This document shows, one piece after another, positions 19,363-28,225 of a DNA stretch of 64,000 bases. The stretch spans positions 682,001-746,000 of the forward strand of contig NZ_JAHXBG010000002.1 of NCBI RefSeq assembly GCF_020103725.1, given 5' to 3'. How positions within the stretch are numbered: position 1 is the first letter of the stretch; the number at the start of each line of letters is the position of its first letter. This stretch comes from Hyalangium gracile (lineage in GTDB: Bacteria; Myxococcota; Myxococcia; Myxococcales; Myxococcaceae). The notes under the pieces are model-generated. The model saw nothing but the letters and a program-made list of their open reading frames with translations. It was not told the origin of the DNA and searched no databases. A program made the translations under genes and the position numbers.

Positions 19363-21576
19363 CTACTTCGCCGCCGCCCGGGACACGGGGAAGCCGCGCT
19401 TGCGCATCAGCGCGTCGATGCCGGCGTCCTTGCCGCGGAAGGAGCGGTAGGCCTCGGCGGGATCGACCGTGTTGCCCAGGGAGAAGACGTTCTTGCGCAG
19501 CCTGTCGGCCACGGCCCGATCGTAGAGCCCGCCGCCCTCGGTGAAGGCCTCGTAGGCGTCCGCCGTGAGGGTGTCGGCCCAGAGGTAGCTGTAGTAGCCC
19601 GCCGAGTACCCGTCGCCCGCGAAGACGTGGGTGAACTGCGGCGTGCGGTGCCGCATGACGATCTCCTCCGGCATCCCGAGCGCCTTCAGCGTGTCGCGCT
19701 CGAACGCATCCGGGTTGATCTCCTTGGCACCGGCCAGGTGCAGCTTCATGTCCACCAGGGCGCTGGCCAGGAACTCCACCGTGGCGAAGCCCTGGTTGAA
19801 GGTGGAGGCCTTCTTGATGCGGTCCACCAGCGCCTGGGGAATGGGCTTGCCCGTCTGGTAGTGAACCGCGAAGCGGTTGAGCACCTCGGGAGTGGAGAGC
19901 CAGTGCTCCAGCAGCTGCGAGGGGAACTCCACGTAGTCACGCGGCACGGCGGTGCCGGAGAGCGACGGGTAGCTCACCTGGGAGTTCAGCCCGTGCAGCG
20001 CGTGGCCGAACTCGTGGAACAGCGTCTCCGCGTCCTCCCAGCTGATGAGGACGGGCTCGCCGGGCTTGCCCTTCACGAAGTTGGAGTTGTTGGAGACGAT
20101 GGTGGTGACTTCGCCCTTGAACCGTTCCTGGCTGCGGTAGGCGTTCATCCACGCGCCCGAGCGCTTCCCGGGCCGCGCGTACGGATCGAAGTACCACAGG
20201 CCGATGTGCCGGCCGCTGGTCTTGTCCTTCACCTCCCAGACGCGGACGTCGGGGTGGTAGACGGGCACGTTGTCCACCGGCACGAACACGAAGCTGAACA
20301 GCTCGCCGGCGACCCAGAACATGCCCTCGCGCAGCTTCTCGAGCTGCATGTACGGCTTCACCTCGTTCTGATCGAGGTCGTACTTCGCCTTGCGCACCTT
20401 CTCGGCGTAGTAGCGGTAGTCCCAGGGGGCGATCTTCAGCTTCGCGCCCTCCTTGTTGGCCACCGCCTGCATGTCGGCGACCTCCTCGCGGACGCGAGCG
20501 ACCGCGGGAGTCCACACCGCCTCCATCAGCGCCATGGCGCGCTCGGGCGTCTTGGCCATGGCGTTCTCCAGCCGCCAGTGCGCATGCGTCGAGTAGCCCA
20601 GCAGCTTGGAGCGCTCGGCGCGCAGCTTGAGGATCTCGGAGATGATGGCGTTGTTGTCGCGCGCATCCCCGTTGTCACCGCGGTTGACGTAGTTGCGCCA
20701 GACCTTCTCGCGCAGATCCCTGCGGGACGAGTAGGTCAGGAACGGCTCCATGGCGGAGCGCGTGTTGGAGATGGCCCACTTGCCCTTCTGTCCCCGAGCC
20801 TCGGCCGCGGCCGCCGCGCCAGCCCGGACGGAGTCGGGAAGGCCGGCGAGGTCCGCCTCGGACTCGAGGATGACGGCGTAGCTCTCCTCGTCCTTGAGGA
20901 CGTTCTGGCTGAAGGTGGTGAAGAGTGAGGCGAGGCGCTGGTTGATCTCGACCAGGCGCTTCTTCGCGGCCGCGTCGAGCTTGGCGCCGGCGCGGACCAT
21001 GTCCGTATAGCGGAGCCAGCTCAGGCGCTGCTGCTCGGGGGTGAGCTTCGCCTTCTCGGGCGAGGTGTAGACGGCCTCGATGCGCTGGAAGAGCTTCTCG
21101 TTCTGGTTGATCTCGTCATGGAAGGCGGCGAGCTTGGGAGCCATCTCGCGCTCGATGGCCTGGAACTCCGGCCCGTTCATGGTCGAGGACCAGACGCTGT
21201 AGATCGTCCGCACGTCATCCAGGGTGCGCCCCAGGTCCTCCAGGGCGGCCAGGGTGTTCTCGAAGTTCGGCGCGGCGGGGTTGTTGGCGATGGCGGCCAC
21301 CTCCGCGCGGGCCTTGTCCATGGCCGCCTCGAGGGCGGGCTTGAAGAGCTCGACCTTGACCTGATCGAACGCGGGGACGCCGCCGTACGGGCCAGCCCAC
21401 GGGGCGAGCAGCGGGTTCTGGACCTGCGGACTGGGAGCCTGCTGGCTGGGGGCCTGGGCGGCCGGGGGCTGGGTGTCGTGCATGGAGCTTGGGCCCTCCT
21501 GGGCGGGGGTGGTGGCACACGCGGCGGACACGAGGACGGCGGCGCCGGCGCTGGCGAAGAGATGCTTTCGCTTCAA
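19363..21576 (-). CDS. M3-family metallopeptidase lipoprotein (peptidyl-dipeptidase Dcp-like)
   Basis: 737 residues. A signal peptide ends in a lipobox-like VSAAC (Cys20), followed by a Pro/Gln-rich tether to ~55, so it is probably anchored in the outer membrane. The catalytic zinc motif is HEFGH at 521-525 within TLFHEFGHALHG, and the downstream zinc-ligand Glu sits in a family-typical segment (YVEFPSQLLEHW). The C-terminal FAGDGYSAGYYSYLWAD is the substrate-binding signature of Dcp/oligopeptidase A. Length fits Dcp (~680) plus the tether. It should trim peptides outside the cytoplasm, consistent with a predatory or proteolytic life style. Dcp is usually cytoplasmic, so the lipoprotein form is of note. 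Confidence 0.93.
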   Translation of the reverse strand: MKRKHLFASAGAAVLVSAACATTPAQEGPSSMHDTQPPAAQAPSQQAPSPQVQNPLLAPWAGPYGGVPAFDQVKVELFKPALEAAMDKARAEVAAIANNPAAPNFENTLAALEDLGRTLDDVRTIYSVWSSTMNGPEFQAIEREMAPKLAAFHDEINQNEKLFQRIEAVYTSPEKAKLTPEQQRLSWLRYTDMVRAGAKLDAAAKKRLVEINQRLASLFTTFSQNVLKDEESYAVILESEADLAGLPDSVRAGAAAAAEARGQKGKWAISNTRSAMEPFLTYSSRRDLREKVWRNYVNRGDNGDARDNNAIISEILKLRAERSKLLGYSTHAHWRLENAMAKTPERAMALMEAVWTPAVARVREEVADMQAVANKEGAKLKIAPWDYRYYAEKVRKAKYDLDQNEVKPYMQLEKLREGMFWVAGELFSFVFVPVDNVPVYHPDVRVWEVKDKTSGRHIGLWYFDPYARPGKRSGAWMNAYRSQERFKGEVTTIVSNNSNFVKGKPGEPVLISWEDAETLFHEFGHALHGLNSQVSYPSLSGTAVPRDYVEFPSQLLEHWLSTPEVLNRFAVHYQTGKPIPQALVDRIKKASTFNQGFATVEFLASALVDMKLHLAGAKEINPDAFERDTLKALGMPEEIVMRHRTPQFTHVFAGDGYSAGYYSYLWADTLTADAYEAFTEGGGLYDRAVADRLRKNVFSLGNTVDPAEAYRSFRGKDAGIDALMRKRGFPVSRAAAK

Positions 21577-21634
21577 GTGAAACCTCCAGAGGGGACTGGC
21601 ATGAATTCGCGCAGCAACCCTATAGCCTGCCCGC

Positions 21635-22267
21635 TCATTCCCCGACCTGGAAGGTTTTCACCTGCGCTCGGGCGGACGAGCGCAGGGGCGCGGTGACCAG
21701 GATGCCGACCACCGCGGTGGCCAGGCCACCCAGCAGGTCCAGGAAGTAGTGCTGGCGGGTGGTGATGATGGTGAAGGACGTCAGCGCGAAGGCGATCCAC
21801 AGCGGCACGGCGACGCGGGGGCGATCCCTCACCAGCCCCCAGCAGGCCACGGCGGGGATGGTGATGTGCCCCGAGGGGAAGCTGCTGTGGGGCGTGTCCA
21901 CCACGACCAGCAGGTTGTAGGCCGCCATCGAGATGGCATCTCCCTCCACGGAGGACGGGCGGGGATAGGTGGTAGGGAACAGCAGCCAGATCGTGAAGTT
22001 CAGCCCGATGGCCACGTAATAGGCCCGCACCGTGTCGCGGAAGATCGTCTCGTCGCGGATGAAGGCCGGCACGCCGACGTCCGCCAGCAGCAGGATGGCG
22101 TAGGGCCACACCGTCCAGGCCATGAAGGGCAGCAGCGCGTCCACCCACGTGAGAGGCAGGTACGCGGGCGTCCCCGTGGGGTGGTGGTTGAACCAGAGGT
22201 AGGCCGTCGTGTTCACCAGCACCAGCGGGATCATCCGCCGCACGTTGCGCCAGATGTAGCTGGCCAT
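21635..22267 (-). CDS. PAP2-superfamily membrane protein (Aur1/IPC-synthase-like type)
   Basis: 210 residues with about six membrane helices. The active-site motifs are RPS (from TTYPRPSS), SFPSGH and a C3 motif TRQHYFLDLLGG with the HxxxD pair. The QHYxxD form of the last motif is the one seen in PAP2_3/Aur1-type phospho-head-group transferases and phosphatases rather than in classic PAP2. It would dephosphorylate or transfer head groups on lipid phosphates at the membrane. Its ATG is 1 bp past the stop of the OleA-like gene, so translation is probably coupled and the enzyme likely belongs to the same lipid pathway. The substrate is unknown. Confidence 0.85.
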   Translation of the reverse strand: MASYIWRNVRRMIPLVLVNTTAYLWFNHHPTGTPAYLPLTWVDALLPFMAWTVWPYAILLLADVGVPAFIRDETIFRDTVRAYYVAIGLNFTIWLLFPTTYPRPSSVEGDAISMAAYNLLVVVDTPHSSFPSGHITIPAVACWGLVRDRPRVAVPLWIAFALTSFTIITTRQHYFLDLLGGLATAVVGILVTAPLRSSARAQVKTFQVGE

Positions 22268-22268
22268 G

Positions 22269-23267
22269 TCAGTACACCATCGCCAGCGCGCCGATGGACA
22301 CGCCCGCCGCCGTGCCGGCCAGCAGGATGCGATCGCCCCGGCGGATGCGCCCCGCCTCCACCGCGTCATGGAGCGCCATGGGCAGGGAGGCGGAGATGCA
22401 GTTGCCGTGCGTCTGGATGTTCTCCACCAGCCGCTCCTGCTCGAAGCCGCACGCCCGCGCCGCCATGCGCACGGCGAAGAGGCTGGCCTGGTGCGGCACC
22501 AGCACGCGGATCTCCTCGGCGGGGAACGGCAGCGACGCCAGGTACTTCGCGATGAAGGGGACGCTGGCCTGCTGCGTGAAGCGGAAGATGGCCGGCCCAT
22601 CCATGTGGAAGAGGTTCATCTCCGGCGTGGTGGTCGGCGCGTTGGGATGGTTGAGGGTGCCTCCTCCCGTGAGGCAGGCCAGGTCCGCGCCGGCGCTATG
22701 GGTGGTGAAGGACGAGGGGTACAGGTGGCTGGGCTCCGTCTCCTCCGCGCGCGTCACCACGGCGGCGGCCGCCCCGTCGCCCATCAGCACGCAGCTCTCC
22801 TTCTCATTCCAGTTCAGCCCGACGCTGGCGAGGTCCGCGGACACCACGAGCACGGCGCGGTGCTGCCCCAGCGCCACGGCGTTCGCCGCCACGTCCAGCC
22901 CGGTGAGGAAGGACAGGCAGGTGCTGTTCACGTCGAAGCAGGGAATGCCGTGCGCCTCCGGGCCCAGCTCACGCTGGAAGAACACCGCCGTGCAGGGAAT
23001 GGTCTGCTGCGGCGTCCCCGAGGCGCAGAGGATCAGCCCCACGTCCCCCAGCGTCAGGCCGGCCCGCTGGAGCGCCACCCTCGCCGCCTCGGCGCCCAGG
23101 GAGGCAGCCGTCTCGTCGGTGGCGTGCCGGCGCTCGGCGACGCCCGTCTTGCGCTCGATCCACCCGGGCTCCAGACCCAGCCGTGTCTCCAGCTCCGCGC
23201 TCGTCACCACCCGCCGGGGCAGGCTCTTGCCCAGCCCCGCGATCTTCACTCGTCGTATCGTGTTCAC
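22269..23267 (-). CDS. Thiolase-fold ketosynthase, OleA-like / FabH-like
   Basis: 332 residues from a GTG at 23267 that has GGAGGA upstream; the frame stays open further 5' but that part is non-homologous. The catalytic triad is complete: Cys117 (VNSTCLSF), His in LVPHQASLF and Asn in QTHGNCISAS. Gly-rich C-terminal AGTAAGVSIGALAM is typical of KASIII enzymes. FabH starts fatty acid synthesis, while OleA joins two acyl-CoAs head to head. Sequence alone does not separate them here. Divergent neighbours OleC and OleD-like argue strongly for the OleA role, so I call it OleA-like. It is followed at once by the PAP2 gene. Confidence 0.85.
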   Translation of the reverse strand: MNTIRRVKIAGLGKSLPRRVVTSAELETRLGLEPGWIERKTGVAERRHATDETAASLGAEAARVALQRAGLTLGDVGLILCASGTPQQTIPCTAVFFQRELGPEAHGIPCFDVNSTCLSFLTGLDVAANAVALGQHRAVLVVSADLASVGLNWNEKESCVLMGDGAAAAVVTRAEETEPSHLYPSSFTTHSAGADLACLTGGGTLNHPNAPTTTPEMNLFHMDGPAIFRFTQQASVPFIAKYLASLPFPAEEIRVLVPHQASLFAVRMAARACGFEQERLVENIQTHGNCISASLPMALHDAVEAGRIRRGDRILLAGTAAGVSIGALAMVY

Positions 23268-23419
23268 CCGGTCCTCCGCGGACGAGCGGATGGCCCCAGG
23301 CCACTGCTCAATCCGGACCGCTTCCGAGGTGTGCTCGGCCCCTCGATGCGGCCGCGAGTATAGTGCAGCCCTTCGTGCATCGACACGCACATGACTCCCC
23401 TCCTCCCCGTGAACCCGCC
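23268..23419. promoter_or_regulatory. Divergent promoter region of the ole-like locus
   Basis: 152 bp between the GTG of the OleA-like gene and the ATG of oleC. On the plus strand TATAGT at 23359-23364 is a fair -10 about 55 bp ahead of oleC; its -35 is weak. Joint regulation of both arms from here is likely. No clear operator palindrome was seen. Confidence 0.4.
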
Positions 23420-25066
23420 ATGAGCGGCCAGGCTCGAACTCTCCCGCAAGCGCCCCCGATCAATGTGGCGCGCTACCTGGAGCGGCTCGCGACGCACGCA
23501 CCGACCGCACCGGCCCTGCACCTGGCTCGCACCGGCGAGACGGTGAGCGCGGGAGTGCTCGCCGAGCGTGCGGCCAGACTCTCCCGAGGGCTGGCGGCGA
23601 GGGGCGTGGCCCCCGGGGATCGCATCCTCCTCATGGTCCGGCCCGGGCTGGACTTCGTCGCGCTGGCGTTTGGCCTCCTGTCGCTGGGGGCGGTGCCGGT
23701 GCTCATCGATCCAGGGATGGGGCGCAAGCGCCTGCTCGATTGCGTGGAGGCGGTGGCGCCGGTGGGCATGGTGGCGGTGCGCCTGCTGCATGCGCTGCGC
23801 TGGACCCGGCCGAGCGCCTTCCGGAGCGTGCGCCTGTCCGTATCGCTCGGAGCCTTCCCCGGCACGGTGCGCTACGCCTCGCTGCTGGAAGGCGAGCCGG
23901 TCCCCTTCACCGCCGTTGCCCGCCGGGCGGAGGATCCCGCCCTCATCGCCTTCACCACGGGCGCGACGGGCGTGCCCAAGGGCGTCGTCTTTCCCCACCG
24001 CGTCCTCGAGGCGCAGGTGGACACGCTGCGAGAGCTGGCCTCGCTTCGGGAGGGTGACTGCTTCCTCGCGCTGCTGCCGCCGCTGGCGCTGCTGGGCCCG
24101 GGGCTGGGCTGCTCCGTGGTGCTACCGGACATGGATGTGGCGCGTCCGGCCGCGGTGGATGCGGCCCGGCTGGTGGAGGCCATCCGCCGCTGGCGAGTCA
24201 CTCTCGGCTTCGGCTCGCCCACGGTGTGGGGCCGCATCATGCGGCACCTGGAGGCCACGGGCGGCACCCTGCCCTCCCTGCGGTTCCTGATGCTCGGCGG
24301 CGCGCCCGTGCCCCCGGAGCTGCTCCGGGCCTGCTCGGGGAAGCTGGCGCTCGGACGGGAGGCGCTGACGGCCTACGGCGCCACCGAGGCCCTGCCGCTG
24401 ACCGGCGTGAGCACCCGCGAGAGCCTGCTCGAGGCGGAGCGGGAGCGCACGGAGCGAGGCTCCCTGGTGGGCCCGCCCGTGCCGGGGGTTTCGGTGCGCA
24501 TCGTGCCCGTGACGGATGCGCCCCTGGAGCGACTGCCCGCGGCACTGCCTGCCGGCGAGGTGGGCGAGGTGTGTGTCCGAGGTGGCGTGGTGGCCTCCGG
24601 CTACTTCGGTCGCCCGGAGGCGGATGCGCTCGCGCAGGTTCCGGATCCCGGGGGCGCCTGGCACCGCATGGGAGACCTGGGCTACCTGGATGAGCAGGGC
24701 CGCCTGTGGTTCTGCGGGCGGAAGACCGAGCGGGTGGAGACGCCCGAGGGACGGCTGCTCACCGCGTGCGTGGAGCCGGTGTTCGCCGCGCATCCCCGCG
24801 TGGAGCGGGTGGCGCTGGTGGGCGTGGGCGAGCGTCCCCACCAGCGCGCGGTGCTGGTGGTGCAGCCCCGGGCCGGGCAGTGGCCCTGGACGAAGGCGGC
24901 CCGAAACACCTTCACCCAGGAGCTGCTCGCGCTCGGAGCCAGATACGCCCAGGCGAGCGGAGTGCGCGACGTGCTGTTCCACCGCGAGCTCCCACTGGAC
25001 GTGCGCCACCAGGCGAAGATCCTCCGACACGAGCTGTCGCGCTGGGCCGCGGAGAAGCTGAAGTGA
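23420..25066 (+). CDS. oleC: OleC-like AMP-dependent ligase (beta-lactone synthetase)
   Basis: 548 residues of the acyl-adenylate-forming superfamily. It shows the P-loop FTTGATGVPKG, the A5 motif YGATEALPLT, which is the OleC hallmark, and the A8 region LWFCGRKTERV. In the olefin pathway OleC adenylates a 2-alkyl-3-hydroxy acid and closes it to a beta-lactone. The A10 region reads VRHQAKILRHEL, keeping a lysine. The ATG at 23420 begins the usual MSGQ-type leader; the frame stays open upstream into the divergent gene, which is shadow. The stop overlaps the next gene's GTG (GTGA). The assignment rests on motif and context and is good. Confidence 0.88.
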   Translation: MSGQARTLPQAPPINVARYLERLATHAPTAPALHLARTGETVSAGVLAERAARLSRGLAARGVAPGDRILLMVRPGLDFVALAFGLLSLGAVPVLIDPGMGRKRLLDCVEAVAPVGMVAVRLLHALRWTRPSAFRSVRLSVSLGAFPGTVRYASLLEGEPVPFTAVARRAEDPALIAFTTGATGVPKGVVFPHRVLEAQVDTLRELASLREGDCFLALLPPLALLGPGLGCSVVLPDMDVARPAAVDAARLVEAIRRWRVTLGFGSPTVWGRIMRHLEATGGTLPSLRFLMLGGAPVPPELLRACSGKLALGREALTAYGATEALPLTGVSTRESLLEAERERTERGSLVGPPVPGVSVRIVPVTDAPLERLPAALPAGEVGEVCVRGGVVASGYFGRPEADALAQVPDPGGAWHRMGDLGYLDEQGRLWFCGRKTERVETPEGRLLTACVEPVFAAHPRVERVALVGVGERPHQRAVLVVQPRAGQWPWTKAARNTFTQELLALGARYAQASGVRDVLFHRELPLDVRHQAKILRHELSRWAAEKLK

Positions 25067-26091
25067 CGGAGCCACGGGAGGGCACGGGCGAGCAGGAGCG
25101 CGGGAGCGAGCCCACGGTGGTGACGGGGGCCACGGGCTTTCTCGGGCGCCACCTGTGCGCCGCGTTGGTCGCCCGGGGAGAGTCCGTGGTGGCCGTGGGC
25201 CGGGACTTCTCGCGCTTCCCGCCGCTGGTGGAGCCCCTGTGCCGCAAGGCCGTCACGGACCTGGGAGATGCACGGGCGCTCGAGGCCGCATGCCGGGGAG
25301 CGCGAGCCGTCATTCACGGCGCGGCCCTCTCCAAGGCCTGGGGCCGGCGCGAGGACTTCGTGCGAGTCAACGTCGAGGGCACCCGGAACGTGCTGGAGGC
25401 CGCGCGCGCGGCGGGCGTCCGGCGCTTCGTGCACATCTCCTCCTCGAGCGTCGTCTTCGAGGGACGGGACGGCTGGAACCTCACCGAGGACGCGCCCCTC
25501 CCCTCGCGCTTCCTCGGCGACTACTCAGAGACCAAGGCCCGTGCCGAGGAGCTGGTCCGCGCCGCGCGAGGCATCGAGACGATCATCCTCCGACCGCGAG
25601 GGATCTTCGGGCCGGGAGATCCAGGCATCCTCCCCCTGCTGGTGGCGAGGGCCCGAGCGAAGCGGCTATCCATCATCGGCTCGGGAGACAACGTGCAGGA
25701 CTTCACCTACGTGGAGAACGTGGTCCACGCGGCGCTGCTGGCGAGAGATGCGGCTGGCGTCTCGGGGCGCACGTACTTCATCACCAACGGAGAGCCCATC
25801 CGGGTCTGGGACTTCATCCGTCGGGCACTGGAGGGGCTCGGGATCGCGCCTCCCACGCGACGCGTTCCCCTGGCGGTGGCGCGCACCGTGGCGGCCGGAC
25901 TGGAGGCGCTGTACCGCCTGGTGCCGGCCCTGGGAGAGCCGCCGCTCACGCGCTACACGGTGTCCCTGGTGGGAGTGAACCAGACGCTGGACATCACGGC
26001 CGCGCGGCGGGAGCTGGGCTACGCGCCCCGAGTGAGCCTGGACGAGGGCCTGGCGCGCACGCTGGCCGCCTTCCGCGAGGAGCACGCATGA
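25063..26091 (+). CDS. oleD: OleD-like NAD(P)-dependent dehydrogenase (3-beta-HSD/epimerase family)
   Basis: 342 residues, started at the GTG that overlaps the oleC stop, with GGAGAAG just upstream. The Rossmann motif is TGATGFLGRHL, the catalytic pair is in YSETKARAEEL (YxxxK), and the extended-SDR features include HGAALSK and a C-terminal substrate lobe (VNQTLDITAARRELGY). OleD reduces the 2-alkyl-3-ketoacid made by OleA to the 3-hydroxyacid that OleC uses. Direct coupling with oleC supports the same role here. The 3-beta-hydroxysteroid dehydrogenase and sugar epimerase families are alternatives by sequence. The stop overlaps the next gene by 4 bp. Confidence 0.82.
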   Translation: MTEPREGTGEQERGSEPTVVTGATGFLGRHLCAALVARGESVVAVGRDFSRFPPLVEPLCRKAVTDLGDARALEAACRGARAVIHGAALSKAWGRREDFVRVNVEGTRNVLEAARAAGVRRFVHISSSSVVFEGRDGWNLTEDAPLPSRFLGDYSETKARAEELVRAARGIETIILRPRGIFGPGDPGILPLLVARARAKRLSIIGSGDNVQDFTYVENVVHAALLARDAAGVSGRTYFITNGEPIRVWDFIRRALEGLGIAPPTRRVPLAVARTVAAGLEALYRLVPALGEPPLTRYTVSLVGVNQTLDITAARRELGYAPRVSLDEGLARTLAAFREEHA

Positions 26092-26978
26092 GCCGGGTCC
26101 GCATGGAGGTGAGATACGCGGGGCGCTGCTTCCACCCCGAGGCCATGGTGGTGCGCGGAGCGCCGCTCCGGCCCGCGGCGTTCCCGGCCCTCTTCGCGAT
26201 CCTCCGCCACCCGGAGGGCGGCGTGGCGCTCTTCGACACGGGGTATACGCCGCGCTTCCTCGCGGCCACCGCCACCTTCCCCGCGAGCCTCTACCGTCGC
26301 CTGACTCCCATGCGGCTGGAGACGGGCGAGACGGCCGTGGCCCAGCTCGCGGCCCTCGGCATCCCACCCCACGAGGTGCGGACCGTCATCCTCAGCCACT
26401 TCCACGCGGACCACATCGCGGGGGCGCGTGACTTCCCGCGGGCTCGCTACCTGGCCACGCGTGAGGCCTACGCGGCCGTGAGCGAGCGAGGTGCCCTCGG
26501 ACGTCTGCTGCGCGGCTTCCTCCCGGATCTGCTCCCCGAGGACTTCGAGCAGCGCGCCATGCTGCTGGAGCCGGAAGACTTCACCGGAGCTCCTGTCGCC
26601 GACTTCGGCGCCACGTACGATCTCTTCGGCGATGGCAGCGCGCGATTGGTCCGCCTGCCGGGACATGCCGCCGGGCAGCTCGGGCTGTGGGTGCACACCG
26701 AGGAGGGCCGCCGTGCCTTCCTGGTCGCGGACGCGGCGTGGACCTCGCGCTCGTTCCGGGAGCTGCGCCCACCGAATCCCGCCGCGAACCTCATCGTCGA
26801 CAGCGCCCGGGAGACCCGACGCACGCTGGAGGCCCTCCACGCGCTGTCCCTGAGGGAGCCCGGACTGGAGATCATCCCCTCGCACTGCTCCGAGTGGCAC
26901 CAGGCCCACGCGGCAACCCCTGAGCCAACACGGCTCAGCCCGCTGGAGCGTGCTGGCGGCGGTACTCGCCGGGAGTAG
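26088..26978 (+). CDS. Metallo-beta-lactamase-fold hydrolase (lactonase-like)
   Basis: 296 residues. The dizinc site is complete: HFHADH (HxHxDH), a following His in LPGHAAGQLGL, the bridging Asp in VADAAW and the last His in IPSHCSEWH. This order is that of AHL-lactonase-like MBL enzymes. It starts at an ATGA overlap with oleD, so it is coupled to the ole-like genes, in the place where OleB (an alpha/beta-hydrolase beta-lactone decarboxylase) would be expected. It may open the beta-lactone or a related ester; this is inference. The last ~15 residues overlap the 3' end of the convergent AraC gene by 44 bp. Confidence 0.85.
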   Translation: MSRVRMEVRYAGRCFHPEAMVVRGAPLRPAAFPALFAILRHPEGGVALFDTGYTPRFLAATATFPASLYRRLTPMRLETGETAVAQLAALGIPPHEVRTVILSHFHADHIAGARDFPRARYLATREAYAAVSERGALGRLLRGFLPDLLPEDFEQRAMLLEPEDFTGAPVADFGATYDLFGDGSARLVRLPGHAAGQLGLWVHTEEGRRAFLVADAAWTSRSFRELRPPNPAANLIVDSARETRRTLEALHALSLREPGLEIIPSHCSEWHQAHAATPEPTRLSPLERAGGGTRRE

Positions 26979-27957
26979 TCCCCGTCCAGCGACGGAAGGC
27001 CCGGTAGAACGCGCTCAGCTCCGTGAAGCCGGCGATGAAGGCCACCTCGATGATCTCCATGCTGCTGGCGGTGATGTAGTGCTCCGCCACCTCGCGCTTG
27101 ACGGCATCGAGCTCCGCGGTGAACGACGTGCCCTCCTGCTGAAGATCCCGCTGGAGGGTGCGCGGGCTGGCGCTGATCGCCGCCGCCACCTCCTCCAGTG
27201 ACGAGCGCCCTTCCGGGAGCAGATCGACCAGCACGGCTCGAACCCGCTCGCGGAGCGTCCGGGGCTTCACCTTCCGCAGCAGCGCATCGGCGTGGCGCTG
27301 CATCACCGAGAGGAGCACCTGATCCCGCTCGCGGAGCGGCAGGTCCAGCAACGAGCTCGGAAGGACGATCTCGTCGAGAGAGCAGCCGAAGCGCACCGGA
27401 CCGCCCAGGATGCGCTCGCGCTCGGCATGCGGCTCGATGGGGGGATGCCGGAAGCGGACCTCCTGAGGGCTCCAGGGCGTCAGCGTGGACTCCCGCCCGG
27501 CCCTGAGCACCATGCCCGCGTAGAACTCGGACAGCTGAGGCAGGCGCGGAGCTGCGCGTCCCTTGATACCCCAGCGGACGAACGCCTGGGGGCCGCGCAC
27601 CTCCAGCTCCATCTCCAGGCAATCGTTGATCAGCGGGATGTAGCGCACGAGGCGCTCGAAGGCGGAGCGCAGGGTCGGGCTGGCGCGGAACAGATAGAGG
27701 TTGATGCCAGCGGCCGTGAGCCGCATGCGCTCGACCATGTGCAGGGCGATCGTGGAGTCACCCGAGTGCCGCTCCAGCTCGCGAAAGATCCCCAGCGCGG
27801 GGGCCAGCGGAAGACGGCCGTCATGAGCCTGGAGCGACGCGGGATCGATCCCCACCGTGCGCAGGAGCGCCTCGTGCGAAATGCCCATTGTTTCAATGGC
27901 TTCGACCAGGGTGGCCACGGCCTGTATGGAGACGGTGCCCTCTCGCATGGTGGGCAT
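26935..27957 (-). CDS. AraC-family transcriptional regulator
   Basis: About 340 residues from the ATG at 27957, which has AAGGGG upstream; an ATG at 27948 is also possible. The N-terminal ~200 residues are the Arabinose_bd-like effector domain of the OruR/ArgR-type AraC regulators. The C-terminal ~100 residues hold two helix-turn-helices: SLEEVAAAISASPRTLQRDL, and EVAFIAGFTELSAFYRAFRR with the conserved TGTTPGEYR end. It is convergent with the MBL gene and divergent from the export locus. Either neighbour locus could be its target. The ligand is probably a small hydrophobic molecule, by analogy with the family. Confidence 0.92.
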   Translation of the reverse strand: MPTMREGTVSIQAVATLVEAIETMGISHEALLRTVGIDPASLQAHDGRLPLAPALGIFRELERHSGDSTIALHMVERMRLTAAGINLYLFRASPTLRSAFERLVRYIPLINDCLEMELEVRGPQAFVRWGIKGRAAPRLPQLSEFYAGMVLRAGRESTLTPWSPQEVRFRHPPIEPHAERERILGGPVRFGCSLDEIVLPSSLLDLPLRERDQVLLSVMQRHADALLRKVKPRTLRERVRAVLVDLLPEGRSSLEEVAAAISASPRTLQRDLQQEGTSFTAELDAVKREVAEHYITASSMEIIEVAFIAGFTELSAFYRAFRRWTGTTPGEYRRQHAPAG

Positions 27958-28225
27958 CATACCCCTTCGTTCCGGTGGCTCCCGCGGCACGGAACCACCT
28001 CACGGACCTCACATGTCACCCTCTGTCCCCCCATGGCTGCCTGGGCCCGTCTGCTCTAGGTGCTCCTTTTCGGTCTGACTGCGTGTGCCACCGCTGGGGA
28101 AGAGCGTCCTGCGCGGCGACTGAGCGCCCGGTCGCAAGGCTCCCTGCGCCCGAGGAGCGGCGCGCCTCCGTCACAACCCGCCCGAGCCACCTCCCTCCCC
28201 TTGGATCTGCCAGGGAGCGCACCGG
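27958..28225. promoter_or_regulatory. Divergent region between AraC gene and export locus
   Basis: 268 bp that must carry the promoters of both arms. A short frame from a GTG at 28060 (LLFGLTACATAG) resembles a lipoprotein signal but leads into shadow sequence, so I do not call it. No palindrome stands out. Confidence 0.35.

Noticed and set aside
28060-28225. Short lipoprotein-like start (LLFGLTACATAG) ahead of the first adaptor
   Set aside because: The lipobox-like beginning is followed by Arg/Pro-rich shadow sequence that runs into the adaptor gene in another frame, and no ribosome-binding site precedes the GTG.
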